From Shinella yambaruensis (GTDB lineage: Bacteria; Pseudomonadota; Alphaproteobacteria; Rhizobiales; Rhizobiaceae): a stretch of 64,000 nt of DNA. The DNA is taken from contig NZ_JALJCK010000005.1 in assembly GCF_022899355.1 (NCBI RefSeq), positions 124,001 through 188,000 of the forward strand, in the 5' to 3' direction. The notes below the pieces were generated by a model. The model saw only the letters and a list, made by a program, of their open reading frames with translations, was not told the DNA's origin and did not search any database. This document shows, in pieces, positions 8,177 through 19,358 of this stretch (position 1 is the stretch's first letter; each line of letters opens with the position of its first letter). Position numbers and translations under genes: made by a program.

Positions 8177-8923
8177 ATGGAAGAAGACCGCCTCTACCAC
8201 GACCCGGAGCTCGCCGATTTCTACGACCTGGAAAACGGCTGGGAGCGATCGCCGGATTTCGCCTATTGCCGGATGCTTGCCGAGGGGGCGGCGAGCGTGC
8301 TCGACCTCGGCTGCGGCACGGGCGAGCTTGCCGTGGCGCTTTCCGGCGGACGCACGGTCGTCGGCGTCGATCCGGCCCCGGCCATGCTCGCCATCGCGCG
8401 CGGCAAGCCCGGCGCGGGCGGCATCGATTTCATCGAGGGCGATGCCCGCACGCTGCGGCTCGGCCGTCGTTTCGACCTGGTCGTGCTGACCGGCCACGCC
8501 TTCCAGGTCTTCCTGACGCGGGAGGACCGCGCCGCCGCCCTCGCCACCATTGCCGCGCATCTTGCGCCCGGCGGCCGTTTCGTCTTCGACAGCCGCAACC
8601 CCGCCTGCCGGGAATGGGAGGAATGGGGACCGGAGGCTTCGATGCGCCTCGTCGACCATCCCCGCTTCGGCCCGGTCGCCGCCTGGAACGACGTCGCCCA
8701 CGATCCGGCGACCGGCATCGTCACCTACGGCACCCATTACGAGATCCGCGCCACCGGCAAACGCCTCTCCGCCGCCTCCCGCATCGCCTTCCCGGACAAG
8801 GCGGAGCTGGAGGCGCTGCTCACCGCGGCAGGCCTTCGCGCGGAGCGCTGGCTCGGGGACTGGGAAGGAAGCGACTGGCAACCGGGCGCGGCGGAGATCA
8901 TCCCGCTCGGCGGGCTTGGCTGA
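8177..8923 (+). CDS. Class I SAM-dependent methyltransferase
   Basis: 248-residue cytoplasmic protein with the Rossmann-like methyltransferase fold: motif I VLDLGCGTGELAVAL at about residues 41-55, acidic residue of motif II in VVGVDPAPAMLAIAR, motif III in FIEGDARTLRLG, and motif IV LVVLTGHAFQVF. A following LAPGGRFVFDSRNP matches motif V/VI. GGGAGGA at 8168-8173 sets the start at 8177; the frame is open much further upstream, through the terminator, which is therefore not coding. The methyl acceptor cannot be inferred. The gene stands alone between a terminator and tRNA-Gln. Confidence 0.88.
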   Translation: MEEDRLYHDPELADFYDLENGWERSPDFAYCRMLAEGAASVLDLGCGTGELAVALSGGRTVVGVDPAPAMLAIARGKPGAGGIDFIEGDARTLRLGRRFDLVVLTGHAFQVFLTREDRAAALATIAAHLAPGGRFVFDSRNPACREWEEWGPEASMRLVDHPRFGPVAAWNDVAHDPATGIVTYGTHYEIRATGKRLSAASRIAFPDKAELEALLTAAGLRAERWLGDWEGSDWQPGAAEIIPLGGLG

Positions 8924-8963
8924 GCGAAGCTGGCAGATCGCAAGGACGGTTCCGAAACAGCCG

Positions 8964-9038
8964 TGGCTGGGGCGCCAGGATTCGAACCTGGGAATGCCGG
9001 TACCAAAAACCGGTGCCTTACCGCTTGGCGACGCCCCA
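8964..9038 (-). tRNA. tRNA-Gln (anticodon TTG)
   Basis: Read on the minus strand it starts TGGGGCG at 9038 and ends CGCCCCA-G-CCA at 8964, giving a 7-bp acceptor stem, discriminator G and an encoded CCA end. The anticodon arm is CCGGT-TTTTGGT-ACCGG, which places TTG at positions 34-36 (glutamine, CAA codons). The T arm contains GGTTCGAATCC. Length is 75 nt including CCA. No integrase or repeated tRNA 3' end is visible beside it. Confidence 0.95.
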
Positions 9039-9262
9039 ACACGGCGGGAGCCTGATAGCAAAGGCGGGCGGCGTGGACAATGCTTAAGTTCCGGTTCGGG
9101 GCGATTATTCTCCGGGCAGCCTTGCCGAAGGAGGCGTGATCTGCGGCTTGGTGCTTGGCAGGGGCGCATGGCGGCGATAGGGTCCGGGCGATCGATCGTC
9201 CTTTCGGCGGCCGTCCGGCGCAGCCGGCTCGCCCGCCCTGCCTTTTCCTGTGAGGAGCCGCC

Positions 9263-9559
9263 ATGCCCCAATTCCGCGCCCGCCCGCCGGCAATGCCCAC
9301 CGTCCTTCTCGACGATGCCGTCGTGCGCGTGACGCGCTGGGATTTCGAGCCGGGCGCCGATACGGGCCATCATGTGCACGGGCTCGGCTATGTCGTCGTG
9401 CCGATGACGGACTGCGACTTCCTGATCGAGGAGGAGACCGGCGAGCGGCGGGTGCACACCAAGGCGGGCGCCGTCTACCGGCGCGAGGCGGGCGTGGCGC
9501 ACAATGTCGTCAACGGCGGCGACACGCCGATGAGCTTCATCGAGATCGAATACAAGTGA
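9263..9559 (+). CDS. Small cupin-domain protein
   Basis: 98-residue single cupin barrel. FEPGADTGHHVHGLGYVVVPM carries the His-x-His of cupin motif 1 (split by family insertions), and YRREAGVAHNVVN supplies the second-motif histidine. Acid residues between them complete a likely metal site. GAGGAG at 9251-9256 precedes the ATG. The stop overlaps the start of the next gene (GTGA), so the two are probably translated together. The substrate is not known; such mini-cupins are often annotated as putative regulators or isomerases without evidence. Confidence 0.85.
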   Translation: MPQFRARPPAMPTVLLDDAVVRVTRWDFEPGADTGHHVHGLGYVVVPMTDCDFLIEEETGERRVHTKAGAVYRREAGVAHNVVNGGDTPMSFIEIEYK

Positions 9560-10500
9560 CGGCCGGGAGCGACACCGGCCGGGAGGCCCCGCAGTTCGAC
9601 CTCGAATTCAAGCCGGCGCATGGCGAGGCGGTGCCGGTGGCGCCGCGCGTGCAGCGCATCACCGTCAACAATCCAGGCCCCTTCACCTTCCACGGCACGA
9701 ACAGCTACATCGTCGGCGACCGGTCGGTGGCGGTGATCGACCCCGGCCCCGAGGACGAGGCGCATTTTGCGGCGCTGATGCGGGCGCTCGCCGGGCGCGA
9801 GGTCACCCATATCGCCGTCAGCCACACCCACCGCGACCACTCGCCGCTCGCCCGCCGGCTGAAGGCGGAGACGGGCGCGATCATCGTCGCGGAGGGGCCG
9901 CACCGCGCGGCGCGGCCGCTGCATGCCGGCGAAAGCAATCCCTTCGCGGAAAGCGCGGACGTGGACTTCGTGCCGGACATCGCGCTCGGCCATGGCGAGA
10001 GCGTGGCGGGTGACGGCTGGGCGCTGACGGCGCTGCTCACCCCGGGCCACACCGCCAACCACGCCGCCTTCGCGCTCGGCGGACCGGACGGCATCGTCTT
10101 TTCCGCCGACCATGTCATGGCCTGGGCGACCACCATCGTGGCGCCGCCGGACGGCGCCATGGCGGACTACATGGCCTCGCTCGACCGGCTGCTGGAACGC
10201 GACGACCGGCTCTACCTGCCTGGCCATGGCGGGCCGGTGACCGAGCCGGCGGCGTTCCTGCGGGGACTGAGGACCCACCGGCGCATGCGCGAGCGGGCGG
10301 TGCGCGAGCGCGTGCGCGCCGGCGACCGGCTGATCGCCGACATGGTGAAGGTGATCTACCGCGAGACGGACCCGCGCCTGCATGGCGCGGCGGCGCTCTC
10401 GGTGCTGGCGCATCTGGAGGACCTCGTCGCGCGCGGCGAGGTGGTGACGGACGGTCCGCCGGCGCTGAAGGGGCTCTATTTCCCCGCCCCCGGCCTTTGA
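9556..10500 (+). CDS. MBL-fold metallo-hydrolase
   Basis: 314-residue metallo-beta-lactamase-fold hydrolase. The metal motif SHTHRDHSPLA (H-x-H-x-D-H) lies near residue 92, a second ligand is in LLTPGHTANH, and FSADHVM and LYLPGHGGP contribute the later aspartate and histidine ligands. A C-terminal winged-helix-like segment (LHGAAALSVLAHLEDLVARGEV) resembles the LACTB2-type group. The proposed start is GTG at 9556, which overlaps the cupin stop by four bases; no later start fits the conserved N-terminal strand. Candidate activities include thioester or RNA hydrolysis. It is convergent with the DUF1499 gene. Confidence 0.88.
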   Translation: MTAGSDTGREAPQFDLEFKPAHGEAVPVAPRVQRITVNNPGPFTFHGTNSYIVGDRSVAVIDPGPEDEAHFAALMRALAGREVTHIAVSHTHRDHSPLARRLKAETGAIIVAEGPHRAARPLHAGESNPFAESADVDFVPDIALGHGESVAGDGWALTALLTPGHTANHAAFALGGPDGIVFSADHVMAWATTIVAPPDGAMADYMASLDRLLERDDRLYLPGHGGPVTEPAAFLRGLRTHRRMRERAVRERVRAGDRLIADMVKVIYRETDPRLHGAAALSVLAHLEDLVARGEVVTDGPPALKGLYFPAPGL

Positions 10501-10529
10501 GATTCCTGACGCTGGATGCCGGCGCCGTG

Positions 10530-11441
10530 TCAGTCGCCGGCAATGCCCAGCAGTTCCGCGTCGAGCGCCTTCAGGTAGCCTTCCACCAGCGCCGCGCCGA
10601 AGCCGAGGTCGTGCGGGCCGTAGCGCGAGGCGGCGCGCATGTCGACGAGCGTCGTCTCCGCCTCCTCGCGCAGGCGGATGACCACGTCGAAGCGAAAGCC
10701 GAAGACGGGCGAGCGCCATTCGCCCTGCAGGAGCACGTCGCCCGGGCCGCCGATGCGGGGAATGAGCGGTGTCTCGAGCGGGCGCGCCTCGGGAACCGGC
10801 ACGTCGCCGAGCGATTCCTGGCTTTCGGCCACCTTGGCCGGATCGACGACGAGATCTTCGAGGTCGGCGAGGATGTTGTCGAGCCCGTCCTCGGCGGTGA
10901 TCGTGATGCCGTAGGCGGCGGCGACCTTGCGCACGCCCTGGTAGACACGGTCGAGCGCGCCGTCGTAGCGCCGGCCCGACAGGCCCGGATAGGCCGCAAG
11001 CTGCACCGCCCGGTCACGCGCCCCGACCGGGCCGATGCGCGGCAGCCAGTCCTGCTCGGCGGCCGGCGCGGCAAGCCAGGGCGGGGCGGCAAGCGTATCC
11101 GTCGTCACGTCGTAGAGCGCCGGCTTGTAGAAATAGGCATAGGCGGCGGCACCGGTGAAGCCGAGCGGCAGAAGGCAGAGCAGGAGCGCCGTCAAGGCCG
11201 CCTTGCCGCCCCGCGCGCCGACATGCCAGAGCCGCGCAAGGCCGATGGCGGCCAGCAGCACGGCCATGCCCGCCATGGCCGCGGCAAAACCCGCCAGCGC
11301 CAGGAAATGCGGCGTGGTGAGCGGGCCGAAGCGATGCGACAGCACGGCGGTGAGGAACAGCAGGCAGGAAAACAGCGCCAGGCGCCGCGCCCAGTGCGCC
11401 GCATGCGAAACGGGCCGTTCGTACTGGATCGTGATTGCCAT
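10530..11441 (-). CDS. DUF1499 family membrane protein
   Basis: 303-residue inner-membrane protein. The N-terminal third has three hydrophobic helices (about residues 20-36, 46-66 and 82-106), followed by a long soluble domain with YDVTTDTLAAPPW and RYDGALDRVYQGVRKVAAAYGITIT, which match the DUF1499 domain as I know it. The stretch FGFRFDVVIRLREE...TTLVDMRAASRYGPHDLGFGAA is the conserved C-terminal part of that family. Function unknown. It is convergent with the MBL-fold gene at 29 bases. The start ATG at 11441 directly precedes the first hydrophobic segment. Confidence 0.88.
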   Translation of the reverse strand: MAITIQYERPVSHAAHWARRLALFSCLLFLTAVLSHRFGPLTTPHFLALAGFAAAMAGMAVLLAAIGLARLWHVGARGGKAALTALLLCLLPLGFTGAAAYAYFYKPALYDVTTDTLAAPPWLAAPAAEQDWLPRIGPVGARDRAVQLAAYPGLSGRRYDGALDRVYQGVRKVAAAYGITITAEDGLDNILADLEDLVVDPAKVAESQESLGDVPVPEARPLETPLIPRIGGPGDVLLQGEWRSPVFGFRFDVVIRLREEAETTLVDMRAASRYGPHDLGFGAALVEGYLKALDAELLGIAGD

Positions 11442-11697
11442 GGCCTCACCGGATGCGCCGCGGCGCTCGCTGCCGCGTCCTTTTCCTACTGCAAATTTGC
11501 CGAAACCGGAATCGTTTTAAGACATTGCGGCGCACGCTTCAGGTTCCGCGGAAACCTCGGCGGCACGGCTTTCCTCCATGCCCATGCGACATCCTTGCCG
11601 GGGACAACAGGCAGCACGCGGTAAAAATCCTTGCGTGCCGCAAATTCGCCACGCTCGTTAACGACGGTTTACGAACGGGGGTAGAGCAAGGAGCAAG

Positions 11698-12081
11698 ATG
11701 ATGTTGCCGACGCAGACGGCCGCCGACACCGCTATATCCGCACCCGCGGGCGAACCCGCCCTCCCCCTGGAGCTTCTGGAACTCGAACTCTCGCTCGACG
11801 GCTTTTCCGGCGAGGAGGCCGGCTTTGCCGATGCCGTGCGCATGGCGGCCGACCGTGTCGGCGGCGATTTCCTCTTCGAGCTGCCGGCCTCGGGGCTTGC
11901 CGACGATTGCCGGCGCATCGCGGCCCTGCGCGTGCCGCAGGGCGAGGACGGCGCGCTCACCGTGGTCTTCGCGCTGCTCGATACGGAGGGATCGGCCATC
12001 CGCGTGGAAAATCCCGACGAGACGACGAAGGACCTCAAGCGCTTCGCCGACGCCTTCGTGGACGTGCTGCAGCGCATCTAG
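11698..12081 (+). CDS. Hypothetical acidic protein (127 aa)
   Basis: 127-residue acidic soluble protein without signal peptide, membrane helix or cysteine pair that I can assign. It begins MMLPTQTAADTAISAPAG and has a Leu/Glu-rich segment (LPLELLELELSLDGFSGEEAG) given here as its main visible feature, then TTKDLKRFADAFVDVLQRI at the end. AAGGAG at 11687-11692 supports the tandem ATGATG start. Codon use is like its neighbours, which argues for a real gene. The product is not recognised; similar short proteins occur next to DUF1499 genes in rhizobia in my recollection, but this is not tested. The stop codon abuts a repeat element. Confidence 0.7.
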   Translation: MMLPTQTAADTAISAPAGEPALPLELLELELSLDGFSGEEAGFADAVRMAADRVGGDFLFELPASGLADDCRRIAALRVPQGEDGALTVVFALLDTEGSAIRVENPDETTKDLKRFADAFVDVLQRI

Positions 12082-12082
12082 A

Positions 12083-12184
12083 GCATGTCGCACAAAAGTG
12101 CGCAGCGGTTTTGCGGCAACGACATGCGAAAAACAAAGAGCTAAAGCGCAGGGAGCGAATCTGAAAGATCGCGACGCGCTTTAG
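12083..12184. repeat. Rhizobial intergenic mosaic repeat (two hairpins)
   Basis: Two adjacent palindromes. GCATGTCG (12083-12090) pairs with CGACATGC (12120-12127) around an inner AAAAGTGCGCAGCGGTTTTG segment, and CTAAAGCGC (12141-12149) pairs with GCGCTTTAG (12176-12184). This composite is very like the short intergenic mosaic elements scattered in rhizobial genomes. It begins two bases after the stop of the 127-aa ORF. Confidence 0.75.
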
Positions 12185-12293
12185 AGCATTCCAGCCGAAG
12201 CGGCATCACTCCGGCGTTTGGAATTGCCGGGAGCCCTTGCCGCGGCGCGCCGACGGGCCTATCCATGGCACGCAACAGTTCGCCGGAGCCCGC

Positions 12294-12551
12294 ATGTCCA
12301 AGATGCTTGTTCGTTTCGCCGCCCTCGCCGCCACCGCCCTCTTCCTCGCCGGCTGCCAGACGGCCGCCGAAGTGCGCGCCAATGACGAGGCCCGATGCCG
12401 GTCCTACGGTTTTCGCATGGGGACGGACGCCTTTGCCGAATGCCTGCAGCGCATCGATCTCGACCGGCGCGCGGACTTCCGCGCCGCGCGGCTGCAATCG
12501 CCGATGTGGGACCGGCCGACCTATGTCTATGTGCCCGTCCGGCGGCGCTGA
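12294..12551 (+). CDS. Small predicted lipoprotein (85 aa)
   Basis: The N terminus MSKMLVRFAALAATALFLAG ends at a lipobox (LAGC, Cys21), so this is a membrane-anchored lipoprotein. The 65-residue mature part has two further cysteines (ARCRSYGFRMGTDAFAECLQ) in the spacing seen in many small rhizobial lipoproteins, probably forming a disulfide, and an arginine-rich C terminus (VPVRRR). GGAG at 12284-12287 precedes the ATG. Function unknown. It is convergent with ppdK, whose stop is 12 bases beyond its own. Confidence 0.78.
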   Translation: MSKMLVRFAALAATALFLAGCQTAAEVRANDEARCRSYGFRMGTDAFAECLQRIDLDRRADFRAARLQSPMWDRPTYVYVPVRRR

Positions 12552-12563
12552 AGCTAAGCGGTC

Positions 12564-15230
<2,667 letters not shown>

Positions 15231-15353
15231 GCACGCCTCCCCATATGCGTCCTCACAATCTACATGAACTGCATCTTGTTGAAAACGCGGCGCGACAGGT
15301 TTTTTGCTGCAACGCATCAAATTTGCAACGGCAATGCAACATTACGAGAGCCG

Positions 15354-15386
15354 GACAAAAGCCGTGCCCCTGGCGGGAACACGGCC
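15354..15386 (-). terminator. Putative terminator of the 48-aa membrane-protein gene
   Basis: On the minus strand, GCCGTG (15385-15380) pairs with CACGGC (15366-15361) and is followed directly by TTTTGTCC. It lies 18 bases after the stop of the small gene. The six-bp stem is modest. Confidence 0.5.
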
Positions 15387-15403
15387 TGGCGCGCCGGCAG
15401 GCT

Positions 15404-15550
15404 TCAGTTTCCCTCGATGGAAAGCCCCTGCTCGTCCACGCGGATCTCGACACCGTCCGGTTTCTTCTCCTGCTGCCAGGCATAGTAGGAAAACCCGGCC
15501 ACCACGACGATGAGGGCGCCGATGATCATGTAAAGTGCGTCTCTGCTCAC
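15404..15550 (-). CDS. Small single-pass membrane protein (48 aa)
   Basis: GTG start at 15550 and TGA at 15404-15406 define a 48-residue product: a short N terminus (VSRDALYM), one hydrophobic helix of about 18 residues (IIGALIVVVAGFSYYAW), and a charged tail containing QQEKKPDGVEIRVDEQG. GGGGAT lies upstream of the GTG. A terminator-like hairpin follows the stop. This length is usually missed by gene callers. It lies between smc and ppdK on the same strand. The layout resembles small membrane proteins seen in Rhizobiaceae, but I cannot name it. Confidence 0.6.
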   Translation of the reverse strand: MSRDALYMIIGALIVVVAGFSYYAWQQEKKPDGVEIRVDEQGLSIEGN

Positions 15551-15653
15551 GTTTGATCCCCAATTGCACGAAGGCCTGCGGGAACAGCAGGCGCTGTTGA
15601 ATGCGCGAGAGGGGGATTTGTTCCCGTACGCTACCGTGCGAAGAGAGGAACGG

Positions 15654-18600
15654 CTACGACGCCTCGCGCAGTTGCTCGGCGGTCTGCAGGTCGACGGAGA
15701 CGAGCTGGGAGACGCCCTGTTCGGCCATGGTGACGCCGAAGAGGCGGTTCATGCGGGCCATGGTAATGGGATTGTGCGTGATGATGACGAAGCGGGTCTC
15801 GGTGGAGGCCGCCATCTCGTCCATCAGGTTGCAGTAGCGCTCGACATTGTGGTCGTCGAGCGGGGCGTCCACCTCGTCGAGCACGCAGATCGGCGCCGGA
15901 TTGGTGAGGAAGACGGCGAAGATGAGGGCCATGGCCGTCAGCGCCTGCTCGCCGCCGGACAGCAGCGTCATGGTCTGCGGCTTCTTGCCCGGCGGGCGGG
16001 CGAGGATCTCGAGGCCGGCATCCAGCGGATCGTCGCTCTCGATCAGCTGAAGCTCCGCCGTGCCGCCGCCGAAAAGGTGGGTGAACAGGCGCTGGAACTG
16101 CACGTTGACCACGTCGAAGGCGGCCAGCAGGCGCTCGCGGCCCTCGCGGTTGAGGCTCTGGATCGCCGAGCGCAGCTTGCGGACCGCCTCGATGATATCC
16201 TCGCGTTCGGCGACGAGCGCGTCGCGTTTTTCCGTCAGCTCGCGCTGCTCCTCCTCGGCGCGCAGGTTCACGGCGCCGAGCCGTTCGCGCTCCATCCTCA
16301 GCCGGTCGAGCTCGCGTTCGCGCTCGCGCGGATCGGGCAGCGGGCTGCCGGCGGGATGGCCGGTCAGCCGCAGCGCCTCGTGCGGCGCGCAGTTCAGCGC
16401 CTCGCGGATGCGCGCCTCGCCCTCGATGCGGCGTTCGCGCGCCGAGACGAGGCGCTCTTCCGCCCGCCCCCGCGTTTCGCGCGATTCGGCGAGCTGCGAG
16501 AGCGCGGTCGCGGCGGTGTGGTCGGCCTCGCGCTGGCGGTTCTCCGCCTCCTGGAGCGCATCGGCCGCCTCGCGGCGGGCGGCCTCGGCATTGCTGAGGC
16601 CGGACAGGAGCTCGCGGCGCTTGTCCTCGATCTCGTCCGGCGCCTCGGCCAGCTCCTCCATCTCCTCATGCGCTTCGGCTTCGCGCTCGCGCAGCGTGGC
16701 GATGTGGTTCTCGGCATTGGCGGCACGGCTTCGCCACGTCTCGCGCTCGGCTAGGATCGTCATCAGGCGGCGGCGGCGATCGGCCATCTCGCGGGCAAGG
16801 CCGTCATGGCCGGCGCGCGCCTCGGCCAGCGTCGCGCGGTCGGTCGCGACGTCCATCGTGCGGGTGCGAAGGCTGAGGTCGAGGTCGGCAAGGTCCGGCG
16901 CCTCTTCCAGCGCGGCGCGGGCATCCTCCAGCGAGACGGCGGCCTCCTCCACCTGCGCCTCGATCTGCGCGCCGGTTTCGGAAAGCACGGCCCGGCGGCG
17001 GATGAGATCGCCGGCGGCCCGTTCGGCCGCTTCCAGCCCTTCGCGCGCCTCGGCGAGCGCCCGGGCGGCGGCGCGCTGGGCCTCTCGCGCCTGCTGCTGG
17101 CGTTGTGTCTCGGCACGGATGGCTTCACCGGCGCGGGCGAGGTCGGCTTCCGCATCACCGAGCGCGGCGCGGGCGTCCTCCAGCTCCATCTCGAGTTCGG
17201 CGAGGCGGTTCTTCTGTTCGAGGCGGAGCGCGGCGGCGCTCGGCGCATCGGCACCGGTGACATGGCCGTCCCAGCGGAAGACCGCGCCCTCGCGGGTGAC
17301 GAGCCGCTGGCCGGCCTTGAGCTGCGGCAGCAGGGACAACCCTTCCTCGACGCTGCCGGCAATGCCGATCTGCGCCAGGCGGCGGGCGAGCACGGCGGGC
17401 GCGCGGACATGGTCGATCAGCGCCGGAACGCCCTTCGGCAGGGGCGCGTCGCCGGACGCATCGCCGGACAGGCGCCAGTGCACGGGGGCGGAGCTGTCGG
17501 CCGGCGAATCGAGGTCGTCGCCGAGCGCAGCGCCGAGCGCCGTCTCATAGCCTCGGTCGACATCGACGTCCTCCACGACGGGCGGGAAGGAGCCGCCGGT
17601 GCCGCCAGCCTCCAGCATGCGCCGGATCGTACGGGCTTCCGTCTCGATGCCGGCAAGGCGGGCGCGGGCGGTATCGACCGGGCCGCGCAGCTCGGATTCG
17701 GCAAAACGGGCCTCCTCCAGCGCCTCCTCGACGGCGACCAGCATCTCGCCGGCCGCCTCCAGCGCCTCCTCGGCGGACAAAACGGCGGCGCGGCGCTCTT
17801 CGGGGTCGGGCAGCGCGGCGATGCGGGTATCCATTTCCGCAAGCTCGCGGGCCTGGGCGTCAAGCTGCTGGCCAAGCCGCAGGTGGCGTTCGGCAAGGTC
17901 GCGGATCGCCTTTTCGAGCTGGTTGCGCACCGCCTGCGCCTCCGCCCGCTCGGCGGTGACGGCGGCGAGGGCCGCTTCGCTTTGGACCAGCGTCGCGGCG
18001 GCGGCCTCCATCGCCTCGCGGGCGGTCTCGGCGCGCGCGTCCGCCTCGGCGAGAATCTCGCCGATCTCCTCCTCCTCGGCAATCAGGCGCTCCAGCACGG
18101 CCGCATTGTCGGCCACCATCCGCTCTTCGCGACCGATGTCCTCGGCGAGCTGGGCGAGGCGGCGGGTGAGCTCGTCGCGGCGGCGCAGCAGCCGGGCGGA
18201 ATCCTCTTCGAGCTGCGCGCGGGCGATCTGCAGGCGCTGCAGCACGGCGGCGAGCTTCGCCTCGTTCTCGCGCAGCTCCGGCAGCTTCAGGCTGGCGACG
18301 GCCTGTTCCTTGGCGGCCTGCATCTGGGCGTTGGCCCGCTCGGCGACGAGCGAGGTCGCCTGGTTGAGCTGGCTTTCGGCCTCGGCCTCGGCCTCCTTGG
18401 CCTGCGCCCAGCGAATATGCAGCAGCATCGCCTCGTGGCGGCGGATATCCGCGGAGAGCGCCTTGAAGCGGTTCGCCTGGCGGGACTGGCGCTTCAGGCT
18501 CTCGATCTGGCTTTCGAGCTGCGAAGTGACGTCGTCGAGCCGTTCGAGATTGGTCTCGGCGGCGCGCAGGCGCAGTTCCGCCTCGTGGCGGCGGGAGTGG

Positions 18601-19118
18601 AGGCCAGAAATGCCGGCCGCCTCTTCGAGCAGCTGGCGGCGGGCCTGCGGCTTTGCCTGGATGAGTTCGCCGATGCGGCCCTGCCCGACCATGGAGGGCG
18701 AGCGGGCGCCGGTGGAGGCGTCGGCAAAGAGGAGCTGCACGTCCTTGGCGCGCGCCTCCTTGCCGTTGATGCGGTAGATCGAGCCGTTCTCGCGCTCGAT
18801 GCGGCGCGAGACCTGGATCTCGTCCTGATCGTTGAAGGCGGCGGGAGCCGTGCGGTCGGAATTGTCGAGATAGAGGCCGACTTCGGCGGTGTTGCGCGCC
18901 GGGCGGTTGCCCGAGCCGGAGAAGATGACGTCGTCCATGCCGGACGCACGCATGTTCTTGTAGGAGTTCTCCCCCATCACCCAGCGCAGCGCCTCGACGA
19001 GGTTCGACTTGCCGCAACCGTTCGGCCCGACAATGCCGGTGAGGCCCCGCTCGATGATGAACTCGGTGGGCTCGACGAAGGACTTGAAGCCGAGGAGGCG
19101 GAGCTTGGTGAACTTCAT
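15654..19118 (-). CDS. smc: Chromosome segregation protein SMC
   Basis: 1154-residue SMC ATPase, the core of the bacterial condensin that compacts and resolves chromosomes with ScpA and ScpB. The N-terminal head has Walker A GPNGCGKS at residues 31-38. Two long Glu/Arg/Ala-rich coiled coils flank a hinge at roughly 520-660 (LDSPADSSAPVHW region). The C-terminal head contains the ABC signature LLSGGEQALTAMAL and Walker B ICVLDEVDAPLDDHN. The start at 19118 gives MKFTKLRLLGFKSF, the canonical SMC beginning; upstream codons are unsupported. Length is right for rhizobial SMC. The GC-rich coiled coil produces very long antisense open frames that are not genes. Confidence 0.97.
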   Translation of the reverse strand: MKFTKLRLLGFKSFVEPTEFIIERGLTGIVGPNGCGKSNLVEALRWVMGENSYKNMRASGMDDVIFSGSGNRPARNTAEVGLYLDNSDRTAPAAFNDQDEIQVSRRIERENGSIYRINGKEARAKDVQLLFADASTGARSPSMVGQGRIGELIQAKPQARRQLLEEAAGISGLHSRRHEAELRLRAAETNLERLDDVTSQLESQIESLKRQSRQANRFKALSADIRRHEAMLLHIRWAQAKEAEAEAESQLNQATSLVAERANAQMQAAKEQAVASLKLPELRENEAKLAAVLQRLQIARAQLEEDSARLLRRRDELTRRLAQLAEDIGREERMVADNAAVLERLIAEEEEIGEILAEADARAETAREAMEAAAATLVQSEAALAAVTAERAEAQAVRNQLEKAIRDLAERHLRLGQQLDAQARELAEMDTRIAALPDPEERRAAVLSAEEALEAAGEMLVAVEEALEEARFAESELRGPVDTARARLAGIETEARTIRRMLEAGGTGGSFPPVVEDVDVDRGYETALGAALGDDLDSPADSSAPVHWRLSGDASGDAPLPKGVPALIDHVRAPAVLARRLAQIGIAGSVEEGLSLLPQLKAGQRLVTREGAVFRWDGHVTGADAPSAAALRLEQKNRLAELEMELEDARAALGDAEADLARAGEAIRAETQRQQQAREAQRAAARALAEAREGLEAAERAAGDLIRRRAVLSETGAQIEAQVEEAAVSLEDARAALEEAPDLADLDLSLRTRTMDVATDRATLAEARAGHDGLAREMADRRRRLMTILAERETWRSRAANAENHIATLREREAEAHEEMEELAEAPDEIEDKRRELLSGLSNAEAARREAADALQEAENRQREADHTAATALSQLAESRETRGRAEERLVSARERRIEGEARIREALNCAPHEALRLTGHPAGSPLPDPRERERELDRLRMERERLGAVNLRAEEEQRELTEKRDALVAEREDIIEAVRKLRSAIQSLNREGRERLLAAFDVVNVQFQRLFTHLFGGGTAELQLIESDDPLDAGLEILARPPGKKPQTMTLLSGGEQALTAMALIFAVFLTNPAPICVLDEVDAPLDDHNVERYCNLMDEMAASTETRFVIITHNPITMARMNRLFGVTMAEQGVSQLVSVDLQTAEQLREAS

Positions 19119-19166
19119 GCGGCGCCCCTGCGGACGACACACGCCCACTCATGGCGGTGCAGGATG

Positions 19167-19282
19167 CCCCTCACCTGCCTGCCGGCATCCTCTCCCCGCA
19201 AGCGGGGCGAGGAACGATGGGCTCGCCGTTTTCCTCCTTCTCCCCGCCTGCGGGGAGAAGGTCCCGGCAGGGGGATGAGGGG
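19167..19282. repeat. Palindromic repeat, type A copy 1
   Basis: Outer arms start CCCCTCA...CTGCCGG and end CCGGCAG...TGAGGGG. Inside are two smaller hairpins, CCCCGCAAGCGGGG (near 19194-19207) and CTTCTCCCCGCCTGCGGGGAGAAG (19237-19260). It occupies the smc / DsbA-like gene interval. Related copies are at 28741, 47136, 55330 and 61933. Confidence 0.9.
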
Positions 19283-19301
19283 CAGTGTAGCCCGATCAGC
19301 C

Positions 19302-19343
19302 AAAAAGCAGAAAGCGGGCACACGGCTTCCGCCGTCGCCCGCA
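19302..19343 (-). terminator. Rho-independent terminator of the DsbA-like lipoprotein gene
   Basis: On the minus strand GCGGGCGACGGC, loop GGAA, GCCGTGTGCCCGC form a long stem (19342-19314) followed by TTTCTGCTTTTT, 17 bases after the stop at 19359. Confidence 0.75.
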
Positions 19344-19358
19344 AACCCGGTCGAAGGA

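Noticed and set aside
8964..9038. tRNA-Gln as an integration site for a mobile island
   Set aside because: No integrase gene, no duplicated tRNA 3' end and no change in gene character on either side.
11658..11672. CtrA site TTAA-N7-TTAC upstream of the 127-aa ORF
   Set aside because: Seven of eight bases match, but the gene has no known cell-cycle role and the motif is short; evidence is too weak to claim.
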